Of a stretch of DNA of 64,000 nucleotides, positions 48,030 to 59,503 are shown one piece after another; position 1 is the first letter of the stretch; each line of letters begins with the position of its first letter. The translations under genes were made by a program, and so were the position numbers. The stretch comes from Monilinia fructicola (lineage: Eukaryota; Ascomycota; Leotiomycetes; Helotiales; Sclerotiniaceae). The stretch covers positions 2,382,001-2,446,000 of the forward strand of contig VICG01000008.1 in NCBI GenBank assembly GCA_008692225.1. Direction: 5' to 3'. The notes beneath the pieces were generated by a model. The model was not told the DNA's origin, did no database searches, and saw only the letters and a program-made list of their open reading frames with translations.

Positions 48030-51000
48030 TTTCGCTCGCCTTGACTGTAACCTCTATGTCACATTTCAATCCTAGGTCGAATTTAATGCATTCCGCATTT
48101 CCAGTCTGATGTACCAATATAACCTTAGAAGGGAAACCTTTCCAATCGGTGATAAGTCGCGTGCGATTTGTATTTTCCAGCGAGGCGAACAAACACGATT
48201 TTGGCTGTATCCCCCTCCTTCAACCCAGTCTTTCTCGTCGATTCAACTCGCTGAGTCGTATTCGTCAATGACGATTTTTCGTCTGTTCGATGGAATTACT
48301 TTTCGTGCGTGCCAACCAGCTTTCGAGATCGAATATGGCGCAAACGGTCCTACACCACAGTCGCTATAACTTGTGTCGGAAGATGGGAAAGTAATGATTT
48401 TTCTCCTGTCGATTGTTTTTTTCGGTGTAGCTCAGAACTGATATTGATTCGGCACAATAATTGAGAGGTAGAAGATCTGGACATCATATCAAGCAAATAG
48501 ATGATCATGACCTACTATGATTCCATTTCCCCGACTCCCGACTTGTCCCTTACTACAAGCCGGTAGCTTGAAGAGACCTTAACCTTACCCCAACATTTCC
48601 CTAATTAAGAGTTTGAATCTGAATCAAACTAATTGGCAGGAGAAGTTCTAACCCAGCCAGTACAAGGCGAGTCCTTGAAGGCTTGAACGACTAGACCCCA
48701 GGAGTTTGGACACCGTTACCGACGGTTGACTTTCTGAGGCGAGGCTTTGTTTTTGAATTTTTGAGATGAAGAAATGATTTTTTTGAAGACTCAAACCTTA
48801 CTTACAGATCTACTGATGATCTCCAATGAAAACTTGTTAAACTTATACTTACAGATATTAATAGTATAAAAATCAAAAAAGCAGTACTGTATCAATGAAT
48901 ACTGTACTAACCAAGGTTGACAAACCAAAAATAATTGGTAATGAATCGTGCAAAACGGGATGGATGATGAATGATAAATGATGAATGGATGGCAGGTGCT
49001 CAGGTGATAAGAGCTTTTCTAAAAAAGTAAGCGATTTAATATTATTGTAAGAAGAAAGCTGAAGATTAGTTTTTTTTTACGAGAAATGACGTAAACTAGA
49101 TCATTAACGTTAGATCCCTCGGTTAAGGGAAGTAGAAACCCCCCTTTAAGAATAGTTGATACTACTTACCTAGGTAAAGTAGTTAACTATTGCTGCTTTT
49201 ATACATGATACTGGACCTGGATACAGAGGAGATACCTATAGATAGTTATTTGTTGAACTTGCATCTCTCTATGTAACTATTTGCTTGCTTCACCTGTATT
49301 ATTTGCCTTATCCGAAAACTCTGTACTGTTTCAAATTTGATTAACTGATTCTATCATCAATTTCTCGTAACCATATGATCAACAGGATGAAAGCAGAAAA
49401 TGATACAGTAGAAAACTCACACTATATGACAAAAGTCGAAAATCAAGATCATCAAGCAGAGTTTTTTTGGTCACAATATGGTAATCCCTTCCACAATGGG
49501 AGCAAAAGGGAACGTTACGCAACTTGGCAAGCCTTAACCGCTAAGATCAAAAACTTGTTGTTCTTAAATAGATAATAACTACTAAGGAAGTTTGTTAACA
49601 TTATTCAGGTGAGATGTTATAATCCTTCTTCTTTTTATCTGTATATTATATATAGATCTACATTTTGGTTATGAAGAAGTTCGTAGTTCTCAGCTCGCAT
49701 TTCGCATTTCGCATTAACAAATTCATCTCATTTCATCTCATCCCTTTTGGGTCTGATCAATATCGCAATTTGAGGCGGCAACACTCATCCGCATGGTTTG
49801 AAGTTTGAAGTATACTGTAGGTAAGCATACTCCCGTATACTCTGTAGAACTAACTAGTCATGCATTAAACCGCTCCTTGCAGCAAAACTCTAAATGACGT
49901 CGCGTAAGCCTACCTAGGCATAAGTAGTAACCTTATAGAGTAAATATAGCCTCCTCTCGGTTTATCGTATTCCGTGTACCTCCTTTATTCATATTCAGAA
50001 TGCCAATTCTACAACAATAATAACAATGATAATAAACCTCCTATTACATTTTGAGAGCCGATAAACATCATCATCATATACTAGTATTCCTTTCCACCTT
50101 CAGGTCATCAATTTGAGTTATATCATAAATCGAAGATGCTTAAAGTGTGTAACTTAAAGTGTGTAACCGGTAGATCAGCAAACATTTCAAGCTAACATGA
50201 TAATATAAACCTAAATCATCCAATCTACCGACAGCTTTACAACATTACAACAAGTAGTGTATAGCTTCTAATCTACTGCATAACACACCTGCCTATCAAA
50301 TTCGCAAGCCTGAAAAATGGAAAGTTTAACTTCATTTAAGCTCAATAGCTTAGCTACTGTTATCCTTTGTATGGGTAGGCAGATACGGTAGATAGATATC
50401 TATTCAATCATCGCTTCCATTCTCCCGAAAATATGCTTACATTTCATATTACCGTGATTTAATTTTACCGTCATTGTTATCATGAACTATGTTCCCCTTC
50501 ATACTCCGTATAGTCAATTCATTGTAATAAGGAATTTCTTCGTTTTTTCACATCCTACCTTCTCTAAACATTCCCCTCTTTGCCCTAAACAACAATGATA
50601 TATAGAATCATATAGTATGCCCGTCCATATTAATGATTACAAAGTAACTTAAGAAATCGTGAGCTCATGAACATCACTTGGTTATCTAACCTTAACTTAG
50701 CGATTGCCCATCCATCGATCGACGGCATCTATCAATCCTCACCAAGTATCCTCAGATCTGGATGTACACAGAGCATTCATTCACAATCAAATACCAAATA
50801 CTGTACCTATTCAATCCTAGGTTCTCCGTGTTAAGTAAGGTTCAACCATGTCACACCAGTACTGCGCATGCACAGTAGAGTACCGGAATATGCATCCCTA
50901 CATCTTTCCTAGCGAGTGCACCCCACCGACACGACGCGGGGTAAATTTAAATCCGACAATTAACAGGAAAAAACCGGGAAACGACTCTCTCGTCCCTTCT

Positions 51001-51860
51001 CCAGATTTCAACCCCTTATCGAAAACTACGTATCTAATCATCAAACCCCTACAAAGGAACAAAGAAACGCACAATTGGACAACAACAACAGTAACAGATT
51101 CCACCCTCAAAGCACCCAACCCAGCCCAACACCGGACAATGCCAAATTCCGGTAAACCCCCCGCTCCCCCCCGTTCCCCCCTCTCCTCCTCCTCCATCGG
51201 ACCGAATCTCTCCATTTCCCTCCCAAGAATCCAAGATCCATTCCAAGATCCATCACTCATAACGAACCAAGCACGTGCTCATCAAAATCCCCACTATCAC
51301 CCAGCCCATCATCCTTCATCCATCCCATCAACCAACCAACCCACCCGCCATGCATCCATCCCCAACATTTCACCCCTCATTTTGCGGAGACCGGTTTACA
51401 TACAGTACCGCTGTATAACGGCACCCTCACACTCACTTCCACTTCTGCTCCCGCCCACCTCCCATCACCACCGCCCGATTCCCAAATTCCCAGCAGCCAA
51501 GCCCAACTAAGCAAATAACCGCATACAAAAACCCACAAAGATCCACCAACCCAGCTATCCTACACCATTCTGTACACTACCATAGGTCCACCATCCTTCC
51601 TTCCACCATACCGTACTTCTCCAAATCCAAACATCAAAAACCACCTCGCGCCTCACACCCACCCACCCACCTAACCCATCTCGTCCACCCAGCCCGCCTA
51701 CCTTACCCACCTCGCTTCGCCCATCATGCACACCATCACATCAGTCACATCGGTTACACAAGTTCAATACTGTACTGTACGTCCATGGATACCGTAGTTC
51801 TACTTAGTACTCTGTGCAGAGTACAGTACAGTAGTACGTACCATAACTCAGATTGAGGGG

Positions 51861-51890
51861 TACCTACCCACCTACCCACCTACCCACCCC
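51861..51890. repeat. CCTACCCA octamer repeat
   Basis: Three to four tandem CCTACCCA units directly visible. Confidence 0.8.
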
Positions 51891-52353
51891 ATAGATAGGT
51901 AAACTTTATCTTATCTTTTCTTTGCTTTCTTTTATCTCTCTTCTTTACTTCCTTTTTCTCTTCCTTGATTAGATTAGATGAGGGTACGTAGGTAGGCAGC
52001 CAGCAGTAGGTGACATAACTCGGGTCGTGAGCTTTATCTGTACTCGAAAAAAATCTATCAGGAATCAGGAAGGAAAGAACCTGACCTAACCTTGCGTGAT
52101 GAACAATAGAACAAAACATCCGTTACACGGAAACAAATGCACACGAGAATGAATATAATCTTAGCAATATGTATGTATATTAAAAACCACTTTTACAGCT
52201 CCAGTATCTAGATGATCACCAGATCATAAATCCTCCTCTTCCTCCCAGTACCGCTCATCGATACTTGACTACAGACAAGACTTCGCCACTTCACCAGGTC
52301 GTTACAGAATATTGCATCGTGATATATCACCATGTTTTAACTCATACCCAAGC

Positions 52354-52379
52354 ACTCCCTACTCCCTACTCCCTACTCC
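52354..52379. repeat. ACTCCCT heptamer repeat
   Basis: Four tandem ACTCCCT units (the last one degenerate) directly visible. Confidence 0.8.
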
Positions 52380-52746
52380 TTCCCCGACCCCTATTACCCA
52401 TTACCCGTTCCCCATGCAACTTGGATACACCCCTCAATGGTACTGCGTGTAAACCCATTCAACTCCAACTCCTTTACTCACAATCGCAATGCTATTCGCC
52501 CAAGCCCCAGTCCATGATTAAATTTTCAGGGGGGCTTCTTTTCACAGTCCTCGAAGTCATAAAGCCTTTTTTCGCCTTATCTCCTCCTTGACCTATGTAC
52601 ATATCTTCTCCAACTCTTCATGGTCTTATACTGATCCAATTCAGCATGCCAAGTATGATGAACTCGATAGATCATCAATGTGAGCTGATTAAAATGGTTC
52701 CGTACATATCTCGAAGAAATCCCGAGTAAATGTACCGGATTTATTT

Positions 52747-55553
52747 TCAACTTTGGCCACCACCCAAGAAGAAGTCTAATTCGCTGGGCCCGCCCCTCTG
52801 CTGTTCATTTTCCGCAAGCTGTTCCAGCAAGCTGAGGAAAGGATCTTTCTCCTCTCCATTCGTCCCTGTACTTCCATTATTTGACCTCCCTCCTGGAGTC
52901 ATACCTTCTTCTCTCATCATACTACTGCCTGTCCCACCCATTCCGCCAAATGAGAAATTCCCACCACTCCCTAGATGTGACATGCCAAACATCGGATCAT
53001 AGTTTGAGTCTTGATTGTTATTCAGAGACAACGGTGGTGAGAAGGTGTATGATTGTGATTGGTTTTGCCTCGGTGATGAAAAGGAGATTTGTGAAATTCT
53101 TGGCATCGAACTTCCTTCATTCGGGTAAGATGTGGTATCTTGACTAAGTAAACCATTTTGTGGTAGGGGTAATTGTTCAACTGGTCTCTTATTCAGACCA
53201 TTTGGTGACATTAAAGGTCTCTCCTTTAGACCGTTAGTAAGAGTGCGCTTTCGCGCAGATAATGAAGGTCTCCGTTTCGAAGCGACTGCAGCCGAATCAT
53301 TTGAACCATTTGGTCCTGCTCCTCCATGTATAGACCCATTCCTGTTTACTCGAGTTGGAGCGTAAAGATCATGACCTTGATATGCTTCCGGACTGTGGGC
53401 CATGACATCCGCAAAAACTCATGTGTGCGCCATCAAAGTACTGACCCAAATCACTATATCTATCAAAGAAATCCTCCAAGTGAAAAACTGGACTGAAGCG
53501 CATTGGATTACTTCCAAGACTCTTCACCAAATCAGAATGACAACCATAAATTGTTTGCAAGGTTTCTCGTTGGTGTTGAACTGAGGACCATGTATATCGA
53601 AGCTCAGAGAGTTGCTGCATTTCTCGGGAGAGGAAATCGGCTGATGAAGAAAATACTTCCTCTTCACGACCCCCTTTGTAGTGCGTTCCGTGAACATGAA
53701 CGGTACCGGCGGTGCAAATACAATATCCCACGAACGCGGGCCATTCTATTGATACAGATTGTTTTCCAAGTTCAACCAATTCGGCGATTGCGTTTGCATG
53801 GAGGAAACAAAGATTTGTCGCTTCGATTTGCCAAGATTGGTGTTGGCCGGTTCCAGCTAGCTCGGCAAGATCGATAGGAAGAAACGGTCGATATATCAAA
53901 CAATGTATGAGATGATAGATGAGTTTGCTAAGGACAAGAATCGTACTATCCGGTTGCCCAAAAAGTGTATCAATAGTTGTAAAGACATCCTGCGTGCCAC
54001 TTGCCCATATATCTAGGTCTTGCCGAATCTTGGATAGATTTGATAACGAATGCCATGGGAAATGTGAATCGCCTGTTTTCAAAACACGACAATTAGTATT
54101 CGTAGATTGAAGGATTGTTGAATAAGGGTGGTTATTGTAGAACCTGCCTTTAACACCGCCAGCTGCGAGATAGCGATTAGTAATTCCTAAAATCCTCACA
54201 ATGTCTATGAGCATTCCACTACTTCCTTGACTCTTTTTACCACTACCAAAATGAAGATTTGATCCACTTTGGAAGAACTCTCCCTCGACTGGAGGAGCAG
54301 ATTGGTTTGGTGACCATGATGGTAATCGTAATACAATCGACTTATCAGCAATTAATGATGGTCGTTTTGACCCACATGCGGAAAATCTATCCATCAAATA
54401 ACAAGTCCAGAAAAGTCTTCTGCGTAATTCTCTCTCGGCAGGAATGATTCGTAACGTATGATCCAACTCACGATGAAGTTCTAGCGCAACAGCCATTCCG
54501 ACGGCATTTGCTATTCGAGTTAGCGAGGTTTTGAATATTTACAAATGGGTAAGACACCTACCGAGCATCATGTACGCCTTTTTTCCTCTTCCAGATGCAG
54601 TGTAGGATATACCGAGAAGCAGGAGAGTCTGTAAATTATCGATGGATGGTTCATCAATGTCCACCTCTGCCCTTGATCGATGAGCGTAATCCTCACTTAA
54701 TCTTACGGCAGCATAATAACCATTAGGGTGGGAGGTATATCTGTGGAATAGTCAGTTATTTGAAACATATAGATTGATATTTCCAACATACCTTGCACTA
54801 ACAGCATAAATTGCATAGAGAAGATATGTTGGGATATGATTCGCCTGAATGCGTTGTCTGATAGAACTTTCGTCAAGTATATAGTAGGATTTCCCATGAC
54901 ATCGAACGAAGTAGGTATCCAAAAGGACATCTTGTTGAACTGATGGAGAAGGTTCGCTGAGGAGACGTCAGTTTACCAGAAATGTATTAGTATTGATATA
55001 TCATACATACCTTATTGATGTTGGGGAATAGACAGCTGATTCATCGGGGATATTCGAGGTCGTTGTCTCTAGATGAGGTCTCTTGGATTTAACATCATCA
55101 TTTATACTTTCCTCTTCACCGCCACCAGAAGAACCATTCCCATCATTGTTTGGAGAGTTGGACTTTTTCTCGTCTCTCAACTTTCGTTCCAAACCATCAA
55201 CTCTCTTCAATAAAGCTTCCAATACATCGGTTTTAGGTCCACGCTTCTTGGGAACGGCATCTATTTAAATGAAAAGGAGAGGTTAGAGCCAAGTAATCTA
55301 GCATTTAAGATTGATATACCCCACCATATATACACGGGCATTGGAAGACTTGACAAGCTTCGCAAGTCGGTCGTAACCGATTGCACTTTATCTGGAAAAA
55401 CTTTTAGTATTTCGGAAGAATTTCATTGAAGGGAAAAGGTCAACAAACCTTCCTCTTTCTACAAGATTTACAATTCATTGATTCTCTTGGTTCGTTGCTC
55501 ATACGTCGTGCTGGCAATCTTTCAATCCCAACTTGAGCTGGCCTTCCCGACAT
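52747..55553 (-). CDS. Zn2Cys6 fungal transcription factor; one-base frame break before the C-terminal region
   Basis: Six exons: 55449-55553, 55325-55391, 55011-55260, 54792-54956, 54562-54740 and 52747-54510. All have GT..AG ends and consistent phases. The zinc cluster is C28-x2-C31-x6-C38-x6-C45-x2-C48-x6-C55, split by an intron after CRKRK. It is followed by [20 protein letters not shown], a linker plus coiled coil. The middle is a fungal-specific TF domain ([57 protein letters not shown]). The C-terminus is Ser/Asn/Gly-rich, probably an activation region. Exon lengths give 843 codons only if one base is removed from the T5 run (coding strand) at 53413-53417, at about residue 620. As written, translation stops about 14 residues later, losing the tail but leaving the DNA-binding and middle domains. 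Target genes unknown; the xylanolytic-regulator type is the nearest family. Confidence 0.88.
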
Positions 55554-58462
55554 GGTATCGAAATGCAAGATTCAAAAGGCGAAAGAAAGGACGAAAGAAG
55601 AAATTATTGTTGTACAGTAATTAATGAGATTCGTCACATCATAAGCATTGGTCCAGGCGCAAAGGGCAATACATCACGAGTGTGCTTGTTTCTTTTTTGG
55701 AGGGTCCAGATAATTTTCCGATCCAGAAATTTGATGCAGAATGTATTTACGTCGTATCTTCCTTCGGATTTGGCCAAGTATATTCGACGAACTCTGACTG
55801 AGATCGATGGTAGCTTCCCAACGAGAGGGTAACGGTTATTTGTTCGCCAATCGCAAATGTGATCCAATTACAAGAGGTGATCGGATAGTCCTTGACCGAA
55901 CCACTGCCCTTAAGTTAAAGTTCGGGCCCTCTTGTTGATCAGTTGACAAATGGACGGTTTGATGCTTGATGCTTGATTGCTTGATTGCTTGATTGCTTGG
56001 TGTTGAAGGGTGACAGCGATGTGATATGGTATACGATGAAATAGTATGGTTTGATATTGGATCTTTGTGGGAAAGATTTCAAACTCCTCAAGCTGATAGA
56101 AAAGATGTTTGAATCAGAAGTAGAAGTGGCGTCAATGGTCATGTATAGAATGGGCTGGGATTAGAAATAAGTGAGATGATTGGTATCGGTGAATAAGAAA
56201 GATAGAGCTCAGAATTGAGAGTCGAATGGGTTGGAAGTTAAGTTAAGGGTTAAAGAACGTAGGTGATGTCTACCATGTCCTTGTTGTAACAAGGAAGAGG
56301 AGAATGGGGGTCTGATCATTCATTCACTTTATTGAGGCTAACCCTATACCCTTTTAAAGATACTATATTGTACCTGGTAAGAAGAACGATAGATTCTCGA
56401 AGGGAAGCAAACGAGGCACGGCGGATAAAAAGTAGGGAATGTTCTAGGTACTTTGGGTTTGTAGGGAACATTGCGGGGAGGTTGAAGCTTAGCAGCTAAT
56501 GCATTCTCAGGGGTTGTTGGCGCAACTGGTGGCACTATGATTCGGAGACTAGATGCAAATGATCTTGTCAAATCTTTTTTCATAATGATCATGGTTCATG
56601 GCTATGGTTATGATGATGATGGTTGCGAACATGATCATGATCAATGATATGTGTTTTCATCATTTCAATATGCTACTGGCAGTTCGTTAGATTTCGTTTC
56701 TTTGCTAGCAATTTGTGCAGATATTCACCAAATAGGGAGATATCAAGGATAAATCATCTTTTTCATGCGTTATTTTTGATTTTAACTCGGATGAAACTAG
56801 AATATGGGGGAGAGATGATTTGACGAAGAGGTGGTGTAGGAATATGAAGGGGCCTGGTGGACATGTACCTGCACCTGTACCTGACTGAATTCATGAAAGT
56901 GGAATTTCAAAACAGGATATTCATGACCATAATCATTGAGTCTATTGAGGTGTATGGTAAAGAAGTGAGAAATGCAGTATCTCACGGGCCAGTTACCAAA
57001 TTCGAGATCGTGGCTCCGAGGTAGAAATTGAAAAACTGGGGTCAAAATGAAACAAAAAGCAACAACTGGATCGCCGTCCTCGTTAAAACATGTCGTTTAC
57101 ATTGCGTTGTATCAAGCTAATACCAAGAACCAAGCTTACTGTAGAGAGGATCTTATTACATTGAGATAACGATGATAAGAATACCAAAGTAAGCTCTTAC
57201 ATATCCAAGTTTCATCCTCTGCTTGATTTTCTTGTGAAATCCCATCAGATCGTCAACCATGGTCTGCTGTCAAATGCTATTTTACCATTGCAGGGCAATA
57301 ATCAGCCCAACCGAAGCAAAGGGGTAAATTCGAAACTAAAGATTAAGTGACGGATAGTAATAAAGAGATTCAAGGATATCTACAACGCTTGCTTGCATAA
57401 TTTACGAGTCACCAGAGCTCTTTAAAATCCTTTTCAATTTTTCCTTTCCATAAACGAGGATTAGTTTTAGAACTGTGGCTATGTGATAACATGGCTACGC
57501 AAGTGGTTAGTGAGTGATAGGTAATTCTTGCTTTAACCTTACTATATCGCTGTGTATGTATGTATACATTGCAATCCAAATCCTATAATGCTATCACTTT
57601 CTCAGTCTCATCCCCCCCCCGCCGCCCGCTTCTTCCCCTTTCCATCATCTATGATCTATCAAACCTCTCGCAATCAAGGTCTATTTAGCTAGAAATCGGG
57701 CATCATAAAGGTTAAGTGTAGGCTTAGTCGAACGACTTCAATGTCCAATGTCCCGAATCCAAAAAAAGCCCGTCAACCCCGAAGTTGTTCCTCATCGTTA
57801 TTCAAGCATCCCACAAAAATGAACCCTTCAAAAAGCCACAACTCTATCTCTTTTCGTTTTCCTGGGGTTTATTCCTGGACCCAACTCTCTTGTAAGTGTT
57901 ATTATTTGAATGCCGAAGATGTAACAGTATGCTTAAATGAATTAAAGAAGTTTATACTTCGCGGGATTTACCGTGACGCCAAGTATAATCTGAAGTTAAG
58001 CTATATGTCTTGCTCTATAATGATATAAATTAACGATTGGAGCGCCTGGATTTATCATTTATAGTACGGAATGGTGAGATTGTGAGACTGGAGAGTGCGA
58101 GAGTGTGAGACTAAGCCAGCGGGTAACAAGCTTCAAGTAGATCTCCGAAAAGCCTCGAACTCTTGTCTAATCATATCTTCAACGGCTAGTCTTCCGAAAT
58201 CATCTTAGAACCTCAATGCCAATGCGTTAATGTGAGCGAGCTATGATGACGACTACTTGAGTACAAAGTGGTCTAAAGTGGTCTAAAGTGATTAATATTG
58301 AATTTAATGGTCCTTTGCCATGTCAAGAGTAAACTTTGATATGCGTCCGAGTGCCGTCAACTAATCCAAAAAAATGTTACTTTCTCCGAATCATCAACAA
58401 TTTGAAGTCTAATGTCCGAAATTTTGACATAAAATGTTCAGAAGTGGTGAAGAATACTTGGC
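55554..58462. other. Intergenic with a GCTTGATT minisatellite
   Basis: GCTTGAT(T) units repeat at 55961-55999. Otherwise only chance open frames. Positions 55554-55900 should contain the promoter of the Zn2Cys6 gene. Confidence 0.5.
55961..55999. repeat. GCTTGATT minisatellite
   Basis: Five tandem units of 7-8 bp directly visible. Confidence 0.85.
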
Positions 58463-58497
58463 GTTGTTTTTGGTCAATGCCGGGCTAAAGATTAACC
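58463..58497 (+). repeat. Left terminal inverted repeat
   Basis: Pairs with 59469-59503 over about 35 bp with a few mismatches; GC-containing island at the edge of AT-saturated DNA. Confidence 0.75.
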
Positions 58498-59468
58498 CAA
58501 AACAGAATTTATATTAAACCTTTAAAAAATTATACTAAATCCACGAATCTATTAAAAATTACAAATAATGCTTTGAAGTGTTATAAAACTATAAAATAAA
58601 CCTTTTGTATATTTAAATTTTTAGAAAATTAAAATTTTTAATATATAAAAAAGAATTTAGAAAATATATTATTTTGTATTATTTATATTCTAACTTTAAA
58701 TAAATCGAATATAATTATACTTATAAGAAAATTAAAAGTTATATTAGATAAAATATTTAATTCTATATAATATAATAATTTTATTTTAGTTCTATTTGTT
58801 AATATTAGATTTATAGAAGCCTTTAGAAATAAAATAAGATAAGTATATTTAATTTTTAATAAATTTAAATAAATTTAAATGAATTTCATTAATATAAATA
58901 GATCTTTAATACAATATATTATAGTTAGAATTCAAATAACATATTTTATAATATAAAATAATACAATAAAATATTCGGTATTTAAAAGATTATAAATCGA
59001 TTCTTAGCGTATAAATTAATATATATATAAAGCAAAAAATAAATATAATATAATATATTAGAAATTAGATATATCTAGAACTTTATTTAAATTTTTAAAC
59101 TATATAATACTCTTAAAATTATCTTTATTAAAAAATAATTATACTTTTCTCTTTTTATTTTAAAATGCTTTGTAAATCTAATAGTAATCAATAAAACTAA
59201 ATAGAAATTAGTATATAATAAAGAATTAAATTCTCTATTTAATATAACTTCTGTTTTCTCTATGATTAATAGATAAATTTAATTTATCAGAGCTTAAAAT
59301 ATAAAATAATATAAAACAATATATTTTTTAAGTTTATTTTTATATATTAAGAGGCTTTAATTTTTAAGATTTTAGAACGCTTGAGTTTAATACATTATTT
59401 GTTAAGTTTAATAGATTCGTTAATTTATTATAATTTTTAAGGATTGAATATATATAAACACGTATTTC

Positions 59469-59503
59469 GTATTTCGGTTAAATTTTAGCCCGGCATTGAC
59501 CCA
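59469..59503 (-). repeat. Right terminal inverted repeat
   Basis: Inverted partner of the repeat at 58463-58497. Confidence 0.75.

Larger units (their letters stand above)
48030..52746. other. Long intergenic stretch, C-rich plus strand in its right half
   Basis: No supportable gene. A perfect TACCTAGGTA palindrome is at 49167-49176. From about 50870 to 52400 the plus strand is strikingly C-rich and G-poor, with open frames that look like composition artefacts (50848-51510). Simple repeats lie at 51861-51890 and 52354-52379. A near-palindromic GTACT/AGTAC-rich patch is at about 51806-51840. Confidence 0.5.
58463..59503. mobile_element. AT-saturated element with about 35-bp terminal inverted repeats (decayed DNA transposon or MITE)
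   Basis: The left end (58463-58497) contains TCAATGCCGGGCTAAAG followed by ATTAACC. The right end (59469-59503), read on the minus strand, contains TCAATGCCGGGCTAAAA followed by TTTAACC. The match extends outward through GT(T/C)GTTTT(T/G)GG. Between them lies about 970 bp composed almost entirely of A and T, with no open frame, sharply bounded by normal-composition DNA. This is what repeat-induced point mutation or similar AT-biased decay leaves of a repeated element. Target-site duplications are not clear. The element class cannot be told because no transposase remains. Confidence 0.7.

Noticed and set aside
50848..51510. 220-codon Pro/Ser-rich open frame on the plus strand and mirror frames on the minus strand
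   Set aside because: Openness follows from the C-rich, stop-poor composition; there is no domain, signal peptide, splice pattern or codon bias, and simple repeats surround it.
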